Source: Terfezia claveryi (Eukaryota > Ascomycota > Pezizomycetes > Pezizales > Pezizaceae). Taken from it: DNA of 64,000 nt. The notes under the pieces were generated by a model. It was not told the origin of the DNA, did no database searches, and was given only the letters and a program-made list of their open reading frames with translations. The stretch spans positions 52,133 to 116,132 of the forward strand of contig WHUX01000170.1 of NCBI GenBank assembly GCA_015179025.1, read 5' to 3'. The position numbers and the translations under genes were made by a program. Position 1 is the stretch's first letter; the number at the start of each line of letters is the position of its first letter. Positions 35,664-46,247 of this stretch are shown here, piece after piece.

Positions 35664-37403
35664 ATGAACATTAGTGAGGACATTCTACCGCAATCAGAGA
35701 ATATGGAAATCCATTGTCTCTTGGTAAAAGATCAAGCAAGGCGGCGCATATGTGTGAATTGCTATCAACACTCCAATTAGGGATATGAAGAGGAATACCA
35801 GAAGTACAAAGGGCCCCACTGCTGAATCCCAAGGGCGTGATTAAAAAACCTGGAGACTGGGGTCACCAGTCGGGGTAAGTATTATAGTGTCGATGTTGGT
35901 AATGGCAAAGAATACAGGCAGTTGAGAAAATTCAGCATGAGATGAAACAAACACGGTTCTGATGAGGGAAAAGGTACTAAAGTCAAGTGATATAATTTGG
36001 GTGAGGCGACACTCACTTCGAAAACATGCATAAAGCTAAATCCCCAATTTTGCACCCTGCAAGCCTGTGAAGATATTCACTGCATCGCTATCCCTAACAT
36101 ATTAACATCTGCTAGGCTAGCTTTCTTTGGAGAAAGCCAAAATCGTAGTGGTTGCTGTCAAGAAGTCGATGAGGGATATAAAATGACGTCATTGCCAGAT
36201 GGGGAGTAATCCGTGAAGAAACATGTGACGAAATTGATGACCTAGACAGAAGAAGGAACATTCAGAATGAATGATTCCAAAGAGAAACTGGGATGCCTCC
36301 AGATCGAACTGTTGCCCCAGCCGAAAACGGGGCGTTACGTTAAAGCCAGCAAGAGTTTTGCTTGAAAGAGTCACAGCCACTTCTGTATTTTTCCCCTTGC
36401 TTGAGTTATGTAATAGTTGCGGTTAGGGCCACAGTTGATAAATTAGCCACGCAGTTATCGCAACTCTAAAATAAATCTAAACAGAAATCGCCTACATGAG
36501 AGTTGACTGACCAAAAATATTGACCAACTACTAAAACAGTTTGGGTATTGAGAAGAGAAAAACAAGGTGGTCGATTCTAAACGTGTGAACAAATCTGAGA
36601 CGGATGACGATGAACTCCTTGAACTGGGAGGGGAGAAGGGGGGTTTGTCTACATATTTTGCGACGAATACTCCCGAATAGGCATTCCATCCTACCAAGAA
36701 TCTCAAATAGGCATCTCCCCCGCCTAACTGCTCTAGCACACCCCGCTCATTCCTATTACGCCATTGAATTATACCACAGTATGTACTGGCAGAGCTCACC
36801 TAATGAATATCAAACATCAACCATGTTCACCAAATAGAATAACTGCCCCGCTATTCGCAATACCTGCAACAAGAGCACTAGCTAATGGCAAGCCAGGAAT
36901 TCATAATCTGAATAAAGCCACAAAGAGAGCTTTCAAGGAGAAATAAAGGATTTCATAGATCCAAAACTCATATCAAATCAAGGGCTAGCAAACTGATTAA
37001 GTTCTGCATTATATCCCACTCCAGCCAAGCGAATGGCATGTCTCATATTGGTGCTTTCGTCTCAGTGACGCGAGTTGTTCTTGACACGTTTCCCTATTTC
37101 ACTTATATTCCCAGGTGTATAGTTTAGCTGTCCTGACAATATTTCTAGATGAATATTGTGAATGCAATGCAATCCGAATCCCTCAAAATAGCTCAATGAA
37201 TGACACCAGGAAAGAGGTAGGATAGTGGGCGAGGTCAATGGCCTCCCCTCACCTTTATATAATTCATACCGTACATTTCAGATATAAATTAGGCTTTGCA
37301 CAGATTTGGAACAAAAATGATTGCCGGAGGATCGTCATACACCTGCTCCCAGAGATAGTCTTGGTTGCAACATTTCTACATCCAGGTACGTACTGTACTC
37401 TAT

Positions 37404-37688
37404 GTACTCTACAGTAGCCTCGTTAGTCTGGTTGGCACTAGCCTCGTAGCAACCAGTCTGTCTGTATTGGGGAGCTGCAACCTCTAGTTAGTTACTTGGC
37501 TCGTATACTAGCCTCTACATATATATATATATTAGTAAACAAACATAATAACATATGTGAGATTATTGAAAAATAAATAGAGAGCTTGGCAGACAACACT
37601 AGCCTCGTAGCAACCAGTCTGTTGTGGGAGTTACGAGGTCACGAACCACAAAAATATTAACCTGGGTACGAGGTAAGTACTCTACAGT
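37404..37688. mobile_element. MITE-like element (261 bp between 12-bp direct repeats)
   Basis: GTACTCTACAGT occurs at 37404-37415 and 37677-37688. The sequence between starts AGCCTCGT and ends TACGAGGTAA, a short inverted match. CACTAGCCTCGTAGCAACCA-like sequence recurs inside (about 37437-37460 and 37596-37622). The right part shares an AACCAGGTTAATAT-like segment and a GGTTCGTGAC segment, in inverted orientation, with the element at 53544-53707, so the two are one family. A 15-bp micro-insertion is nested in it. Confidence 0.6.
37415..37447 (+). mobile_element. 15-bp micro-insertion with 9-bp target duplication
   Basis: TAGCCTCGT at 37415-37423 and 37439-37447 flanks TAGTCTGGTTGGCAC (37424-37438). 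It is nested at the left edge of the MITE-like element, so it is younger than that element. Confidence 0.8.
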
Positions 37689-37765
37689 GCAAGTGAGAAT
37701 GTGAAGAGCTTGGTTGTTTTCATTGGCTACAGCGACCGCACTGCCGAAACCTATGGCATGCGACT

Positions 37766-38250
37766 GGACCTTTACAGTTTTTGACCTAGTACCCGTGATG
37801 GTGAAACGATCCATGTCAACTACCCCTGCCAGACACATATCCCGAGATACTACGCTGGCTAGACATCCTCTACAGACCGGGCAAATTGTTTTCTGACACT
37901 CTTGAATATGCTCTACAATATGCGCACACTAGGTAGTTGAAAAACTTATGTGAAGCTATCATATGCACCAATCCACCTCGAAAAGGATGAAATTGCCCCC
38001 CCCTCCTCAGTGTGACCCCTTCACCCACAGATATAATGAACTAACAAGCCTACATAGTGCCAGCACCTTAACTTAGCATCTATATTTATGTTAGGATACA
38101 ATATATCGGCATAGTGCTATATAAAAAGTCATTATTGTTCGGTACCTAACATACATAATTCAGCTATTTTGAGCTTTTGAACTATGTCCTCCGGTTTTTC
38201 AGTATTTTGATCCTTCTTGACCTTTCGTATCTTCTGCAGCCTCTTCACTA
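37766..38250 (+). repeat. Left arm of a 485-bp inverted duplication
   Basis: Reverse complement of 39041-39526 with only scattered differences. It carries a broken copy of the 3' half of the ORF at 39354-39776: small deletions disrupt the frame (for example one missing base near 37832). The arms are separated by about 790 bases. Confidence 0.85.
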
Positions 38251-38678
38251 CTCATTCTGTATCACTCCTACACTCACTATACCTTGTGCATTCTGTTATC
38301 CCGTAGGCCCTGTAACTTAGGTCCATTTACTCTGTACTATTGATTAGATAACTGAGCAACCTGGCTGCAAGAATAGTATGCCTCATTGAAATAGCTAGAG
38401 ATATGATATGGATGTATGCAAATGATATCTTGAGCTCTATATCCTATAGCAGAAATAGGATATTGTAGCTATTTAGTGGAACCTAAAGCAGCTATATATA
38501 AGGAATGAGCCAGACCAGATAGTCATGCACAAAACAGCCTTGAAAGCCTTTCAGGAGCCATATACGGATGAAAATCCACATACCTAGATAGATATTGTAC
38601 GCTAGGCCAACTAGGTAGTTATGAGCCGTGATTAAAATATTGCATGAACTGCTGTATAAGGCAAATGCAGTTGCTATG

Positions 38679-38789
38679 ATAGACAGAGGCCTCCAGACTG
38701 CAATAGACCGAGGCCTCCAGACTACAATAGACAAAGCCTCCAGATTGCAATAAGCAGAGGCCTCTAGACTACAATAGATGGAGGTTTCT
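38679..38789. repeat. Minisatellite, about 4.6 copies of a 24-bp unit
   Basis: Units of the form ATAGACAGAGGCCTCCAGAC plus TRCA start near 38679, 38703, 38727, 38750 and 38774 with a few substitutions and one deletion. The array lies in the spacer of the inverted duplication. Confidence 0.8.
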
Positions 38790-39040
38790 TGAACGGATCT
38801 AGAAGTATAGGCTATGGACTTCCAATACCCCCCTCAGCACATACGGGAGCTGTCGATGTAAATGAGTATCGACCTGGTTAAAAAATCTTCAAGAAATCTT
38901 ATATATATATATGTTTTATATAAGGAAAAACATAGGGCAAAATGATCATTGAGCAGCCTAATCAAGCCTGGTGTGTAGGATATAGGGTAGAAGGTGAGGG
39001 TGCGTAGGGTATAGAGGATATAGGAGTTGCGCAAATAGAT

Positions 39041-39526
39041 TGGTAAAGAGGCTGCAGAAGATATGAAAGGTCGAGAAGGATCAAAATACTAAAAAACCGG
39101 CGGACATGGTCCAAAAGCTCGAAATGGCTGAATTATGCATGTTAGGTACCGAACAATAATGACTTTTTATATAGCACTATGTCAATATATTGTATCCTAA
39201 CATAAATATAGATGCTAAGTTAAGGTGCTGGCACTATGTAGGCTTGTTAGTTCATTATATCTGTGGGTGAAGGGGTCACACTGAGGAGGGGGGGCAATTT
39301 CATCCTTTTCGAGGTGGATTGGTGCATATGATAGCTTCACATAAGTTTTTCAACTACCTAGTGTGCGCATATTGTAGAGCATATTCAAGAGTGTCAGGAA
39401 ACAATTTGCCCGGTCTGTAGAGGATGTCTAGCCAGCGTAGTATCTCGGGATATGTGTCATGGCAGGGGTAGTTGACATGGATCGTTTCACCATCACGGAT
39501 CGGTACTAGGTCAAAAACTGTAGGTC
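39041..39526 (-). repeat. Right arm of a 485-bp inverted duplication
   Basis: Partner of 37766-38250. Unlike the left arm it keeps an open frame through its outer part, so it is probably the source copy. Confidence 0.85.
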
Positions 39527-39776
39527 GGGCGCGCTGCACAATCAGAGACTCCAAATACAGTGTTCTGGCTGGTAAGTTTTCTCCGGGGCCACTTCCACAT
39601 TGGGGTACAAATAGTCTCGTGCCCGGTAGTTGTGAGCGTACAATATAACTATCGTTGTCTAGGCAAACCTGGACCCACTGATTCACGTTTGGTTGCACTC
39701 TCCAACAACTTACGGAGGCGCACCAATGATTCCAATTTGGGATCCTTTCGTATGCATAACTACCCGGACTTGGCAT
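39354..39776 (-). CDS. Hypothetical protein, 140 residues, partly duplicated
   Basis: I do not recognise this protein. It has varied, non-repetitive composition (Trp, Cys, Tyr, Pro well represented) and contains RIPNWNHWCASVSCWRV, VFDLVPIRDGETIHVNYPC and WLDILYRPGKLFPDTLEYA. No signal peptide or TM segment. The 3' half is also present, frameshifted, in the left arm of the inverted duplication, which suggests a formerly functional or element-borne sequence. Open sequence upstream (39777-39850) may be an earlier exon but is interrupted by a micro-insertion of the second family. It could be part of an uncharacterised mobile element or a decaying gene. Confidence 0.35.
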   Translation of the reverse strand: MPSPGSYAYERIPNWNHWCASVSCWRVQPNVNQWVQVCLDNDSYIVRSQLPGTRLFVPQCGSGPGENLPARTLYLESLIVQRARPTVFDLVPIRDGETIHVNYPCHDTYPEILRWLDILYRPGKLFPDTLEYALQYAHTR

Positions 39777-39825
39777 ATGCAGAGAGACTGAAATTCAACT
39801 ACCTTTTTTGGAACGTTGATTCGAT

Positions 39826-39867
39826 AAACACTTTAGCCTCGATCAAATCCTCGTAGAGGGAAACACT
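39826..39867 (-). mobile_element. Micro-insertion, second family (28-bp insert, 7-bp direct repeats)
   Basis: AAACACT at 39826-39832 and 39861-39867 borders a 28-base insert containing GCCTCGATCAAATCCTCGTA, the complement of the insert at 35630-35653 with a few changes. Confidence 0.55.
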
Positions 39868-40703
39868 CGGAACTAATGGGGACAAACGAAGGTTATGTTA
39901 GCAAGACTCTAAAACGAGGGGTTTTTTTGCAACAAAAGGATTTCTAAAGAGGGGTTTCTTTGTTTGACAACATAGGGTCATACCTGTTAACACGGGGGGG
40001 AGAAGATAGTTCTCGCGAATAGATTGGTTGGCGGGGAGGTGGATAATTACGACTACGATTACGATGGAGAAGCTCGAGGTATTTATTCCACATGCAAATC
40101 CTTTCTATATTTCAACAAATCACCAACGTTGATCTTACATCCCCTTTTGCACGGAATCCGTATGATCTCCTAATATGGTTTTATAGAGTTTCCGGATTGC
40201 AGACAGCAGATAAGGATCAGGCAATGAAGTTCTTAGTAGGAGCATTTACGTATTATTCGGCGGAAAGGGTGGACAACTTGGGGGGAGGGTACATGGGCAA
40301 CTGGGGGAAGGGGGCGGCAGTCAATTGAGCTGCATATGCCAAGTTGGTATGCAATCATATGCAGATGCTCCAAATAGGAAAGAGGAAAGGACATTTGGTG
40401 TACGCTTCCGTACTATCATAGTCTAAAGAAATAGCCCGAAAATACATGTTTCTAGAAAAACGCAATGGAAGAGACATGTCAAGTCTAAGCATAAGGACAA
40501 TTGTAGGGTTCCAAGGAAAAACACGAAGTATAGGGTTAAGGGTGGCTACGATATCCGTCCTCTAGTGCTAAAGTGAAGGATTGAAGACTGGACGTAAGAA
40601 AGAGGGGTCAGCTTTAGAAGTGAAAATTCCATGCATTCAATAGTAAACAAATCGTAAGAGATGACAAATATGTAGTTCAAACAAATAATTGCAATCTTTT
40701 GCT

Positions 40704-42793
40704 TCAACCGGTGCCATCTTCTATAGGGATGGCTGTGCGGGGATCCCAGGTAACCATAAGAGGACACACAGGAGGAACTAAGTTAGTGAGCTGGCCACGC
40801 TTTGGCTGTGTCCGACTTCCTTTAACCTGCCTCAACACTGGCTCATCTTGGTTTCCCTTACATCGCTGTCCAGCTGGGATGTTTTCGTCGTCAACTGTGT
40901 CACTAGTTTCGTAATCAGCGTCCTTAACGCGATTCAAAAGTGATTTGTCGAGTATTGCGTTTGGAACAGCGGGTACTGCAACTGGAGCCGGTGAGTCCGG
41001 TGATATAGATAACCCACCACGTGCCATCAATTTCTCGCTGCGTTTATGGATATAGGCCCTGTTCATCGTAAATGGGCAGCTGATTTGGGGTGGTCCCACT
41101 GTTGCATTTTGGGCTGACTTGGCATAGTTCTTCGCCACCAGCGTTTGCGGTTGGGAATCTTGGGATTTTGAGCTGTTGTTAATATTGCCTAACGATATAT
41201 CTGCTTCAGGGACTTCTATTTCAACAACTTTCCGCATCTTTGGGCCCTTCCACTTTCCCTTTGTAAGCACCCTGTCTAGTTCCTTGCCATCAGGACCAAC
41301 AGGTACGTCGACAATGAAACGCTTCACCCCTCTTCTCAGTGGAGCAGAATGTAAAAGCTGACAATGCGCTGGCGCTTCTCGCTTTCTCTTAAATTTGGCC
41401 ATTGTAGGAGCGGGTTGTACTATTTGTGACTGCTGCCGAAGAATGTCTTTGTCGGTTTTCCAGGGCTTATCCCATGCATTTGTGGGGCTGCCCGGGTACT
41501 TTTCGAGAATATATGTGTTCAGTGTTTCAAGCGCTTCCCTAGCTGACGGTTTACTGGCTAGCGGGCCTGATGGGGACCTTGAGCCGGTAGTTGTAGATGA
41601 CCTGGAAAATGTAATGCCGTACACTGGAGAATTGACGGCCCGGGTGCTTTCAGCACTGGATCCAGATATACGAGATGCTTGTTGGCCGAGGAAAACACTT
41701 TCCTCATCTATGCAATCCAGGGTACTACGTTCGGAACGCCCTCTAGTTGTCAGTGCGCTAAGAAGGGGTGGCTCGGGACTGAGGCTACATCGGAACAGAG
41801 ATCATTAAATGTACATCTTTCTGTAAGACGAGATCTGCTTTGCACTTACCTCTTGACTCGAATTGCCTCTGGGTTGTGCCTTTGATAGTGTTTGCGTTCA
41901 AGCAGGACCTTCTCCCCTTCATAAATCCCCCAAAACGTGACCAAAACGCGCAGTTCCATCTCCAATTTCTGCACTAACTTTGTCACCCATTCAACCATTT
42001 GCACTGCCTTTCGGTGTTCTACGCTGTCTACTGACAACATTTCGCTGCTTCCTCCGAGCGTTTGTACAACCTCACAAGCTTCCATAGTATCGAGGTCCTC
42101 TCCCAACCATCGCATGAGTGGTTGATCTCCAATAAGAACTACGAACTGGGTAACCTTCATCAAGCACTCTGCAGATTCTCGACCCAGTTCCACTTGTTTC
42201 CTCCTGCCCCCCCCAAGGCTAGCCCTGATAGGTTTGATGCCTTTAGCATATGAGAAAATTTCATAGGCCTTCTCAATTGCCCTTCCAATTGCGTAAAGCT
42301 CCGCAAACCTGTCTGATCCAGGGATGGCAACCCTGTCAGGCACAAGACCTTTCGAGTTGAACGTGCACATGGGGGGCCCAAAGTAGACACACCAATGTAG
42401 ACGCTTGGAGCCAGGCCCTCGGCCAGAGGCACCAACTGTGGAATTTTCCATTGGCAACATTTCAATAGAAACATCTACAATTACTGTGGAAGTCCAGATA
42501 TGCCAATGGGGATTCGTGACCTCGGATTCCATTATGGCTGGAAGTGTGGCAATCATCGCAGCGTCCTCGTCCTCATTGGTGTATTCGACCATACGGGGAT
42601 GTGTAACTCCGGCTCGAGGATTATAAACAAAGAGGTGACCGAAGGATTTCACAGGAAGCGGATGCGACGTACGATTCAGCTGTGAATAACTGGAGCCTAG
42701 GAAGCCAGGATCATAAACTCTTGTTCGGGGAGTTCTCGACAAAGACTGATCTTCTGGTTGATCTGGTTGCATAATAACCTTCGCTGGAGCCAT
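40704..42793 (-). CDS. RNase H-fold domain protein with long disordered C-terminal half
   Basis: Two exons (42793-41850 and 41784-40704) give 674 residues. The start MAPAKVIMQPDQ at 42793 is preferred to an upstream in-frame ATG at 42847 because the extra residues look random. Residues about 85-300 resemble an RNase H-like fold: a first strand with VIVDVSIEM, then WCVYFGPP...GLVPDRVAIPGSDRFAELYAIGRAIEKA, where RFAELYA matches the catalytic-Glu helix, and FVVLIGDQPLMRWL, matching the second Asp strand. The final catalytic Asp motif is not evident, so activity is uncertain. Residues 315-674 are Ser/Pro/Lys-rich with no domain I recognise. The protein may be a nucleic-acid-binding relative rather than an active nuclease. 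Confidence 0.6.
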
Positions 42794-43062
42794 AATGGGA
42801 AAGAATATAGCTGAAGATTTAATTAACTGCAAGATGTTCGTAATCAAAAGGATCCCGTGTATCTGCAGCCGCTAAAGTGAATATGCGAAACAACTCGCCT
42901 TTCCCATAGAATAAAAAGGAATATGAATCAAGATTATAGAGTGGTTGTTGGATTGCGCATCGCTGGTGAGATCTAGAAAGAGGAACGAAAAGTTCTGGCA
43001 GACCCAAAGGCCTATGAGCTTAGCGCGATGCCGCCTAACCAGAATGGGGTACGGAACTGATT

Positions 43063-43090
43063 GTCCACCGTTAGTCTGGTTGTCCACCGT
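43063..43090 (+). mobile_element. Micro-insertion, shortened (10-bp insert, 9-bp duplication)
   Basis: GTCCACCGT at 43063-43071 and 43082-43090 flanks TAGTCTGGTT. The repeat can be read as 11 bp (TTGTCCACCGT) with an 8-bp insert. Confidence 0.65.
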
Positions 43091-44258
43091 GCCGAATATT
43101 ACCTTGCCGAACCCTGAATTGACATCATAAGACCAAGTCCCTGTGATCCTGATACTGGGTGTTCTGGCTTTTAATCGGCTGCTCCGCCATGGCTTGATGC
43201 TTACCGGAAAACATGTATAATCCTTTGTGCCTAGTCAATCTCTTGCTTGCTGGACAGGATTCGATTCACAAGAGGCCATGCAATTCGATATCGGTGTTAG
43301 ATAGGCCATTCTATGGAGGTGATGTAACTGTTTTCTATTGGGCACCTGAAATTCGGAACGTTTCACACGTTGCCAATAAGTTTATTTAGCGGTCTTCGTG
43401 AATCATGGGGACTCTCTAACGAAGTCACGTTGCAATATTTTGGAATCTAAAAAAAAAAATGATGAAGGAAGCCGTGGTAAAGAAAAGTGGAAAGTATTTT
43501 TATAGCAAGAAATGTTCTGAGAGTATGTTCTATTACTTTAGCTTGCCTAAACATATATACCAGGTGCAACATGTAACATCTGCTTATTAGCAATCTGGTC
43601 CTGGTGATTGTCTACTAGTCTGGGGCATTTTATAGTGCGGGTAATGTAGCAATTTACCCAGTTTAAGTAAAGTAGAAAGTCCAAATAAATGGTCGGTTAT
43701 AGGCATGTGGATTGGGTTTTGGGGACTGTAAATATAGTTGAATCAGCATATTGCGTAGGGCTGGTACGTACAGTAACATACTTATAAGAGATTCAGCAAA
43801 GCACGCCTAATCTGGGCACTGTTAGAGGTGTTTGAACGAGGTTATGCATGTTAGATGATGCAATTACAGGGGTATAAGCCCTGGTTACCTACTTAAATTG
43901 TAGTTTTCGATTCTAAATCACAGGCAACTGTCTTTGCATTTAATGAGGTCGCAGTGTTGTGGACATATATATATATATATATTGAATACTCGGTCTCTGT
44001 AACGGGTCCATGATGAGCCACCCGTAAACCCCAGGTCTGGCGGGTATGTACACCTAAACAAAGCGAATAAACTTAAAGCAAATGAACTGGTGCGTAAGAG
44101 CGGAAGAGTAGAACCTCGCATAGGGAACCAAATATTAATGACGGATTTCACACGAAAAATTCTCGCATGAAAGAAGAAAATCAAGGGGAATCTCGTATCG
44201 ATAAGTAAGACATATAGATATGAAAGCCTATTTACCTTAAAGGGTAGCCTGGTTGTAC

Positions 44259-44302
44259 TACACCTCGTAGTCTCGATCAGACTATCGTAGAGGGTACCCC
44301 TC
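44259..44302 (-). mobile_element. Micro-insertion, second family (28-bp insert, imperfect 8-bp repeats)
   Basis: TACACCTC (44259-44266) and TACCCCTC (44295-44302) border an insert containing AGTCTCGATCAGACTATCGT, the complement of the 35630-35653 insert with two changes. The one mismatch in the flanks suggests an older event. Confidence 0.5.
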
Positions 44303-44425
44303 ACCAGACTACTCGAAGGTTACAGTTCGTTCAGCGTATGCTAACTACCAGTACCCTATTGTACGAGACTAGGTAGTCTGATTCCTATAATTCCCCTCCA
44401 AAGCACGAGCCTATGACTAATTATA

Positions 44426-44458
44426 CCAAATATGATGCCAACCAGACTACCAAATATG
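44426..44458 (-). mobile_element. 15-bp micro-insertion with 9-bp target duplication
   Basis: CCAAATATG at 44426-44434 and 44450-44458 flanks ATGCCAACCAGACTA, which on the minus strand is TAGTCTGGTTGGCAT. The orientation is opposite to the copy at 44544. Confidence 0.8.
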
Positions 44459-44534
44459 GTAGGCAGTACCACATGGTAGCTGCATATCTAGTATTAGTTT
44501 GACTACTTCATAGCCTCTAGACCAGCTTAGTTAT

Positions 44535-44567
44535 AGTCTCCTTTAGTCTAGTTGGCACAGTCTCCTT
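44535..44567 (+). mobile_element. 15-bp micro-insertion with 9-bp target duplication
   Basis: AGTCTCCTT at 44535-44543 and 44559-44567 flanks TAGTCTAGTTGGCAC, one base different from the common form. Confidence 0.8.
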
Positions 44568-46247
44568 ATAGGTTCAGTTAGGATAGACAGAGAATACTAG
44601 TCTAGTTATATAGAGATACAATGCTTCTTATAGAAGTTATGTATACTCATGCTGCATGTTCTGATGCTGGTTTCAATTGCTGCAATAAATTGATAAAATA
44701 AATTTATAGAGACAAATAGATCATGTATATGTTCTGGGCTGTTGTGGAATCGCAGGCCCTTCGGGAATGGCATATACATTCAAATACAGTTAGGTGGCAA
44801 TGAAACTGTATATTATATGTGCACTTCAAGCAGAGCTATAAAAGCACATAGCGCAAGTTTTGTATTATGGATATTCTATAGGATATTGTACTGTAGTAGA
44901 GGTAGCATAGGTATTCATAACACACCCAGTGCCGCCAGTACATGTGCGGGTATGATCAACCCCGCTTGGCAGCTGGCGGCTTGGGTATGCCAGCTTAGAT
45001 TGGCAATACCTGCTAGTAGTGTGATTGTACAGCTAATGGTGCGCTATGCCTGTGCCGGTAATAGCTATATTTGGCTCAACGTTGCTCTTTGTGTAAGTAC
45101 GGAACTCCTCCATATTATTCGAAACCGTGATATATGTCTGGAGTTCATACGTTTGTAGGAATATGTAGAAGCCGCAAATGCATGAACTCCTACTCCATAG
45201 AATATATAGAAGCGGTGATTCTGGGCGATTAGTATTTTCAGGGAATACAAGAAATATTCTACTACAATCCGAGCATTGTGTGATTCTTCCTTCGTAAAAA
45301 GGTTCGGCAATTGATGGATTGATTGAGTGGAGGGTTGAGCAAGCGAAGCTCTTTTTTATCCCTCACATGTTGTTTAGTTACTTGCGCTCTATCCCTTTGT
45401 TTTTTGTTTAATTAGATAACTTGCTATAAAGTAACTGTAATATTGGATATACTTCTATTTGATATTTACTACATGTGATATTGGAGTGTCGCTGTAGTAT
45501 TGTAAGTCGCCGTGGCATTGAAAACCTTTGACCAATATTTTAATCCTGGAACGGACCAGAACATATATATATAGCGCTCTAGATATGTATCACCTATACT
45601 TCCACGAAATTTTACGTGTTTTTCCCTGCCTTATCCTTTTTTGTGCTCCACGACGTTGAGCTAGTGCATCTCATAACCTTAGGCTCCAAAGACGTATAGC
45701 AACTTAAAAAAAAAAAAAGGGTACCCAGACTTCCTTCGGGATTAGGCTGTTTCTGTATTTTCATTAGGGGTCAAGTTTCTATGGCACATCGGTTATGGAA
45801 ATCTCTTTAATCTAACTTAGTAAGTACTTCATGATCGGCAGTTCGATATGACCTTCTGCATCTTACACGAAGCTCCGATTGCTTTAAATTGAGAAGCTCT
45901 TTTAATGATATTAATTCATGATCACAGAAGATACAGAGTTTTCAAATCTTTTCCACAAAGCAACAGAGAGGTATGAAAGAAGGAAACGAAATTAAAAAAA
46001 AACACAGCCACAAAACTAGATCTCCTTATGTATTGCCATCATATGCGCTATCAAAGGTAGATGAATATAAAATCAGCAGAATGCCACGTGAACCTACTAC
46101 GGTGTTGGTTGCTCCGAGCTAGCGCAGAAGGAGAAGATAGGTAGGACTCTGACCTAGATACCATCCAATATACACGCCATCAATATTTATACCAGGACTA
46201 CATATCAGTTTTACCTCGCTTTCCTTAATGAAGGCCTTCAGGTCAAA

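Larger units (their letters stand above)
34793..37403. other. Gene-poor region
   Basis: About 2.6 kb with no recognisable gene. It includes a 15-bp perfect tandem duplication (35492-35521) and a micro-insertion flanked by a 10-bp direct repeat (35620-35663). Several short open frames on both strands look non-coding. Confidence 0.5.
42794..46247. other. Repeat-rich gene-poor region
   Basis: About 3.5 kb, AT-rich, with a TA microsatellite near 43967-43981 and four direct-repeat-flanked micro-insertions (43063, 44259, 44426 and 44535). Open frames such as 43918-44304 and 44742-45158 have no protein character I trust. Confidence 0.5.

Noticed and set aside
43918..44304. 128-codon ORF on the minus strand
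   Set aside because: It runs through a TA microsatellite and a micro-insertion, and the translated sequence shows no protein character.
44284..44312. CACCAGACTA next to the 44259 insert as another first-family copy
   Set aside because: Matches only the last bases of the motif (TAGTCTGGTG) and has no flush direct repeat.
44742..45158. 138-codon ORF on the plus strand
   Set aside because: Composition and hydropathy look random, no start context or neighbours support it, and it lies in an AT-rich repeat region.
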